Assembly: GCF_000182925.2 (NCBI RefSeq)
Contig: NC_026505.1
Location: 6,372,247-6,436,246 of the forward strand
Source: Neurospora crassa OR74A
Taxonomy: Eukaryota > Ascomycota > Sordariomycetes > Sordariales > Sordariaceae
Length of the DNA stretch: 64,000 bases
Direction: 5' to 3'
Shown here: piece after piece, positions 63,853-64,000 of the stretch
How the letters are laid out: each line of letters begins with the position of its first letter
How positions within the stretch are numbered: position 1 is the first letter of the stretch
The notes under the pieces: generated by a model
Seen by the model: the letters and a program-made list of their open reading frames with translations, nothing else
Database searches by the model: none
Told to the model about the DNA's origin: nothing
Position numbers and translations under genes: made by a program

Positions 63853-64000
63853 AGGGTTAGGGTTAGGGTTAGGGTTAGGGTTAGGGTTAGGGTTAGGGTT
63901 AGGGTTAGGGTTAGGGTTAGGGTTAGGGTTAGGGTTAGGGTTAGGGTTAGGGTTAGGGTTAGGGTTAGGGTTAGGGTTAGGGTTAGGGTTAGGGTTAGGG
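63851..64000 (+). repeat. Telomere, 25 x TTAGGG
   Basis: 150 nt of perfect TTAGGG to the end of the window, G-rich strand 5' to 3' towards the end, so the right edge is the chromosome tip (or assembled close to it). Confidence 0.99.

Overview
The window is a eukaryotic chromosome end from a filamentous ascomycete, most likely Neurospora/Sordaria-like (Sordariales). Evidence seen directly: short introns (51-93 nt) with GTANGT-like donors and CTAAC/CTGAC branch sites, a tRNA-Ser with internal A and B boxes, an AT-rich block that looks like a RIP-mutated repeat, and 25 perfect TTAGGG repeats running to base 64000. The genus is an inference.

Region 1 (1-11.6 kb): the 3' part of RNA polymerase I subunit RPA43, mannose-6-phosphate isomerase, two tandem paralogous small secreted Thr/Val-rich proteins, and a 925-aa FAD monooxygenase-like protein on the minus strand. 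Region 2 (11.6-21.7 kb) is gene-poor: one tRNA-Ser(AGA), a 24-C tract, and a ~2.5 kb AT-rich block bracketed by a perfect 39-bp inverted repeat. Region 3 (21.7-38.4 kb) is a core housekeeping block: secreted subtilisin, Vps62-like membrane protein, a TFIIIC triple-barrel subunit, bifunctional HisH-HisF (histidine biosynthesis), ornithine decarboxylase antizyme with a UCC-UGA +1 frameshift site, a Yippee-type zinc protein, a Dug1-type Cys-Gly dipeptidase with a possible mitochondrial presequence, and a small unknown spliced gene.

Region 4 (39.5-64 kb) is the subtelomere. It carries lineage-specific genes I do not recognise: a 131-aa protein, a two-member family with a ubiquitin-hydrolase-like Cys box, a zinc-knuckle protein, a frameshifted ~611-aa gene, a 1077-aa coiled-coil protein with a Cys-rich C-terminus, a 674-aa protein, and several decayed or tentative small genes. 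Transposon activity is visible. A 370-bp MITE with 41-bp TIRs and an 8-bp target duplication interrupts one family member. A 505-bp MITE with a TAA duplication lies 1.2 kb from the telomere. A second copy of that MITE cuts the other family member and is itself cut by the telomere. The two copies align without gaps over 315 bp and differ at 33 sites by my count, all transitions, 27 of them towards A/T in the distal copy: a RIP-like signature.

Across the whole window the octamer TAGAGGTA/TACCTCTA occurs about 20 times, almost all between genes, where about 2 are expected by chance. All protein calls rest on motif recognition by eye. No database search was run.
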